A model generated the notes under the pieces. It saw only the letters and a list, made by a program, of their open reading frames with translations. It did no database searches and had not been told where the DNA came from. Made by a program: the position numbers and the translations under genes. A DNA stretch of 64,000 bases. Source: Dicaeum eximium (Eukaryota; Chordata; Aves; Passeriformes; Dicaeidae). Shown here in pieces: positions 60,401 through 64,000 of the stretch; within the stretch, counting starts at the first letter, position 1; every line of letters begins with the position of its first letter. Location: positions 2,604,001 through 2,668,000 of the forward strand of contig VWZP01002400.1 of the NCBI GenBank assembly GCA_013396995.1. The letters are read 5' to 3'.

Positions 60401-63400
60401 GCATTGCTGGTGTTGCAGCATCAATCTCGTGCTGTCACAGAGCTGCTGCTGTTGGCTGCCAGGCCTGCACAGTCTCAATTGCCAGATTTATCTGTCTGCA
60501 GCAGGATTAGACAGAAATGTCTCATCCACATGATGCTCCAGCCTTAGGCTGCACCAGCCTCAGGAAACCTAAGTGCATGAGCTTCAAAGAAACTGTCTGC
60601 AACCTCTTCTGACAGCACATCTTGCAAAGTACCCTCCAATCTATTCCTCAAGCTGTTTTCTCTGTCTCTCTAATATTTACTCTTTGTATTGAATTAATAC
60701 TTTGCCACTTGTCTCTCGCAGTTCTGTAATAGAAAGTGTCAGATCACTCCTTTTATAAATTTACCTTAGTTTTGTGCTAATATATTTCCAGTGCAAAACG
60801 GTCCTATACTTGCAGCAGGAGAAATACATAAATGACAGGACAAGACAGTGTTTGTCACAGACTGTCCCCAAATTCCCACTGTATCCTGACATGAACAGTT
60901 TTCTTCAAAACAGCTAATAAGCTCCATGGCTTTGTTTGGTGGAGAGAATAAGAAATATTGTGACTGTATCATCTGAAAAGCTCTCATCATCAGCCTATTT
61001 AGGCCTCACTTGTGTTTTTGCAATCTTATATTAAATGAAACATCAAAACTTAGTTATCTTCTTCTGCACTCTGTAATCATGCTTGTTTTATGTATGGATA
61101 CACACACTTGGAACTGCACATATATAACCTCGAATGAACACTTTATTTTTTAGAAAATAGTGTCCCACTGAGCCAGCCCTAGTTTGCCTGTAAAATATTA
61201 AGCTATAAATTATGTTTATTCTCTCTGGGTTAAGCTGTGTCATTGTGCAAATAGGCTGGTGGTATACATCATAGCATTTAGTGCCTCTGAAAGCTACCTG
61301 TTATCAGAGAATGCAGCTTATAAATTGAATATCCTTAATAGTAACATAGTCTGCCTTGTATTTTATGTCACTTCAATTCATACATACCTCAACAATAGTT
61401 TGTCCCACCCAGGCCATGATAATGAAATACAGCTGGAAAACTGTTGCCAAAAAAGTTGGAATTTAGGTACCAACAAGGTTTCTTTCTTTGATACGCTGGA
61501 GAAATGAGATCTGCACTTGCCTGTGAGAGTGCTACTGGTTTTATTGCTCTATGTAGGGCAGGCAGGGATAAGGAAATATGACTGTGAAAGCATCATAAGA
61601 CCACGATGTCTTGAAATTCCCAATTTTAGCTGCCTCTGTTTTAACAGTGTAGAAATAATTGTGCAAACAGGAATGGCTGCAATGTGCTGGCAATTTCTGC
61701 TGTGAATGCTCTGACTGAGGAAAGCAAAGAAAAAAAGTATCCTTCCAAGGGCAATAAATTCAAATTGTAAACCAGCCAAGAACCAAACATAGGCCTCCCA
61801 TAAAACTTTTCAACAGAAAATAAAGGGAAATTTGAGAGCAAAGTCATGTATTCCCATGAATACCCACACACCCCTTTTATTTCCAGTGCACTTGGAAGGG
61901 GTCAGCAGAGCACAAGGTGTGTGTTACCATACATGTGGAGAGAGATCTCTGCTACTGACAGCTGGAATATTTTGGAAGCTGTTCCTTTGCTGCCTTACCA
62001 GTGGAGCTACCTGATACTGCTTTGGATTTTCTCATGTCTCTACCAACAGCACAGCCACAAAAAAAGAGCCAAGGAGGCTTTTCAGCTTCAAACCTGTTCA
62101 GCATATTTTGGTGGACAAGAAGGAGTGATCCTTCTTTTTTGGCTTTTTGTTGTTGTTGGGATTTCTTTGAAAAATGGAGACTCCAAGTATTTGGCTTCTC
62201 TGGAATGTTTCCCATTATCCATAAAATTCCAATTCACAACAGACATGAAGTTACAAGAAACCATGTGAGTGTTGGAAAATGTGTCATTTAACCACTGCTA
62301 TATTTTTTCTTTGAAAAACATACTTTTATGGCTAAAAACTTGCAAATTCAATCAAAAAGATGGGTATTATAGAGCATGTACAGAAAGTACTTATTTTAGA
62401 AAACTTTAACTCTTGGAGAACAATACACAGTGAGTGTGTCCAGGATAATTCAAGCTGAATTATTATTATGAGGAAAGTTTGTAAGATTTTTTGTTTTGTC
62501 TTGGTTTTGAGGGGGTTTGTTTGTTTTTGTTGGGGTTTTATTGTTGTTGGGGTTTTGTTTTGTTTTTTGGAACACAGTGGATTAACAGGGAGCAAGCTTT
62601 GTCAGGGATGCATCTGCACACTTTCTATTCAAAAAAGATGTATATTTTTCTGGGATAAGTTTTGCTTTTCACCCCAGACCATTCAGGTTCAGCTCAGGGT
62701 TTGCAGCTAATATGCAGCAGCTCAGGACAGAATATGACTTTCTGAAAAACTGCAGGGCTTAGACGGTTTCAGTCATGCCAGGCTGGATTTCAGGGCAGGA
62801 AGCTCTGTTGCTGTTCTGTTGTCAGTGCTAAATAGCAAGTCAAAAGGAGGATGTACCTGCCAGATTTTAATGCAGAGAGAGCACAGAAATTGCACAGGGG
62901 CTGGTGGTGTTTGCTAAGTTAAACTGTGTGGTGTTCTGAAAGGTATCAAGGGAATCAAACTGTGGGGTGGGGAGAAGCTAGAAACCTGCTAAGATGGAAG
63001 GAAAAAAAAGTTGCACATGGTGGGGAAATGGAGAGGAGTAAGTCCCCTTTTACTAATTCAGAGCCAGCAGAGATATTTTAGCAGCACTAGAAGAGTTTTT
63101 TTGGCCTGAAGAAGTTTTATGAGCCGTAGAAGTAGTGTTGGAAGAAGTGTGTCAATGGAGGCTCTATCACTGCAAGGGGAAGCTCAGCTGCTGTATGTCT
63201 GTAATGCATTTCATATGAAAGTGTGGATATCCTTGGGAATTTCACGGTATGGGAGCTGGATGCTTAATTACTTATTCTACAGAATGTCACTAATGAGGGG
63301 TGTGGCTTTAACTCAAGGTTTTTCACGCATAGTAATTAAGCCATTTTCCTACCCATGTGTGTCCTTTATTCTTCAGCTTCTGTGAATAATCTTGTTTTCC

Positions 63401-64000
63401 CCAGTGCTTGTCTGGAGCTATCTGTGTGCTGGATGGTTTGCCATTTCCAGGGTGTAGATTAGTCAGTCACTCGCTGCAAGCCGGAGATGAGCCTACCTGC
63501 TTTGCCATCTGTGGGAACACTAATTAAGAGTTTTCTTTCTCTTTCAGGCACAGTTTTTTTCCCTGAAACTTTCAGGAACTTAATTATCTCTGAGAGTTTT
63601 TCTGCCCCCTACCCTGTGTCAATTGGATGAAATTAAACAGCTGAATTTCTCAGTTATTAAGGTGAAAACAGTGAAACAGGGAGTGCAGTCAGTAAGTTTC
63701 ATTGCTCTAGGAATCAGGACAAAAAAGATTATTTATTTTATGGCAGCACTTGACTAATAGAACTACTCTAGTCCTAAGACATCCATTCTGGTCTCAGGAA
63801 TTTTTTTCCTTCTGTCAAGTATGCATTTTCATAATACGATGGGACAAAGACCAGAATCTTCCCATAATCAACAGCAATGATGCAGCTGCATACACAGGCA
63901 AGAAAATAGATGGGATGGAGCAGAGATATTGCTCAGGTGTTCACTTTCCCTGACTTCACTGCGTTATTTTTAAAATATCCTTTTGCTTAAAGTTACATAA
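54421..64000. other. AT-rich unique sequence, no gene recognised
   Basis: Contains a conserved-element-like stretch (54900-55200), an AAAC-rich tract (55729-55748), a GC-richer pocket (56040-56330), poly-T runs (56473-56483 and 57409-57420), a long G/T-rich low-complexity tract (62490-62580) and an orphan splice-acceptor-like sequence ending at 63547. The longest frame is 140 codons (plus 61846-62268), overlapped by frames on both strands and unrecognised. No RNA gene or repeat family identified. Confidence 0.6.
62490..62580. repeat. G/T-rich low-complexity tract
   Basis: Runs of TTTTG, GGGGTTT and GTTGTTG units on the plus strand give near-exclusive G+T composition. The G-tracts are short and widely spaced, so a stable quadruplex is not evident. 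Confidence 0.85.

Noticed and set aside
61846..62268. 140-codon plus-strand open frame with overlapping frames on both strands
   Set aside because: Three other frames are open across the same DNA, and none has recognisable features.
1..64000. CRISPR array, operon, tRNA/rRNA genes, phage or defence system
   Set aside because: No regularly spaced repeats, no close-packed long frames and no tRNA or rRNA signatures were seen on either strand. The CR1 and LTR content identifies the window as vertebrate non-coding DNA.

Overview
This window looks like vertebrate nuclear DNA, most likely from a bird. It is AT-rich and CpG-poor. No reading frame in it could be supported as a gene. The main evidence for a bird is a 5'-truncated CR1 LINE (about 8442-9290, minus strand) with recognisable reverse-transcriptase C-terminal residues and an (ATTCTGTG)-type tail. 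A second, very short CR1 3' end (45928-46046, plus strand) keeps the same tail. There is also one solitary retroviral LTR (about 19320-19733, minus strand). Repeat density is low, and I saw no Alu, B1 or L1 elements. Turtles and crocodilians also carry CR1 with this tail, so 'bird' is the best reading rather than a proof.

Layout: 0-8.4 kb is AT-rich unique sequence with a striking pair of adjacent hairpins (243-315) and two old MIR-like SINE relics (about 5150-5215 and 7395-7500). 8.4-9.3 kb is the CR1 copy. 9.4-19.3 kb is unique sequence with a perfect 15-bp inverted repeat (10297-10333), an exact 37-bp tandem duplication (13428-13501) and a G-rich, GC-box-bearing patch (13874-13905). 19.3-19.8 kb holds the solo LTR with an adjacent TA/CA microsatellite. 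19.8-45 kb is unique sequence with several GC-richer pockets, a candidate CTCF motif (34636-34648) and small perfect hairpins. 45.1-49 kb clusters MIR-like relics and the second CR1. 49-64 kb is unique AT-rich sequence with an interrupted AC microsatellite (54395-54420), a conserved-element-like stretch near 55 kb and orphan splice-acceptor-like sequences.

I found no tRNA, rRNA, CRISPR array, operon, or multi-gene biological system. The open frames (longest 219 codons, antisense to the CR1) are the size expected by chance or repeat derived, and none shows a recognisable domain. The window is best described as a gene desert or the interior of a very large intron or intergenic region. What matters here is transposon fossils, inverted repeats and possible regulatory elements. 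Reading by eye cannot exclude short coding exons, long non-coding RNA exons or enhancers; alignment to related genomes and RNA data would decide those.
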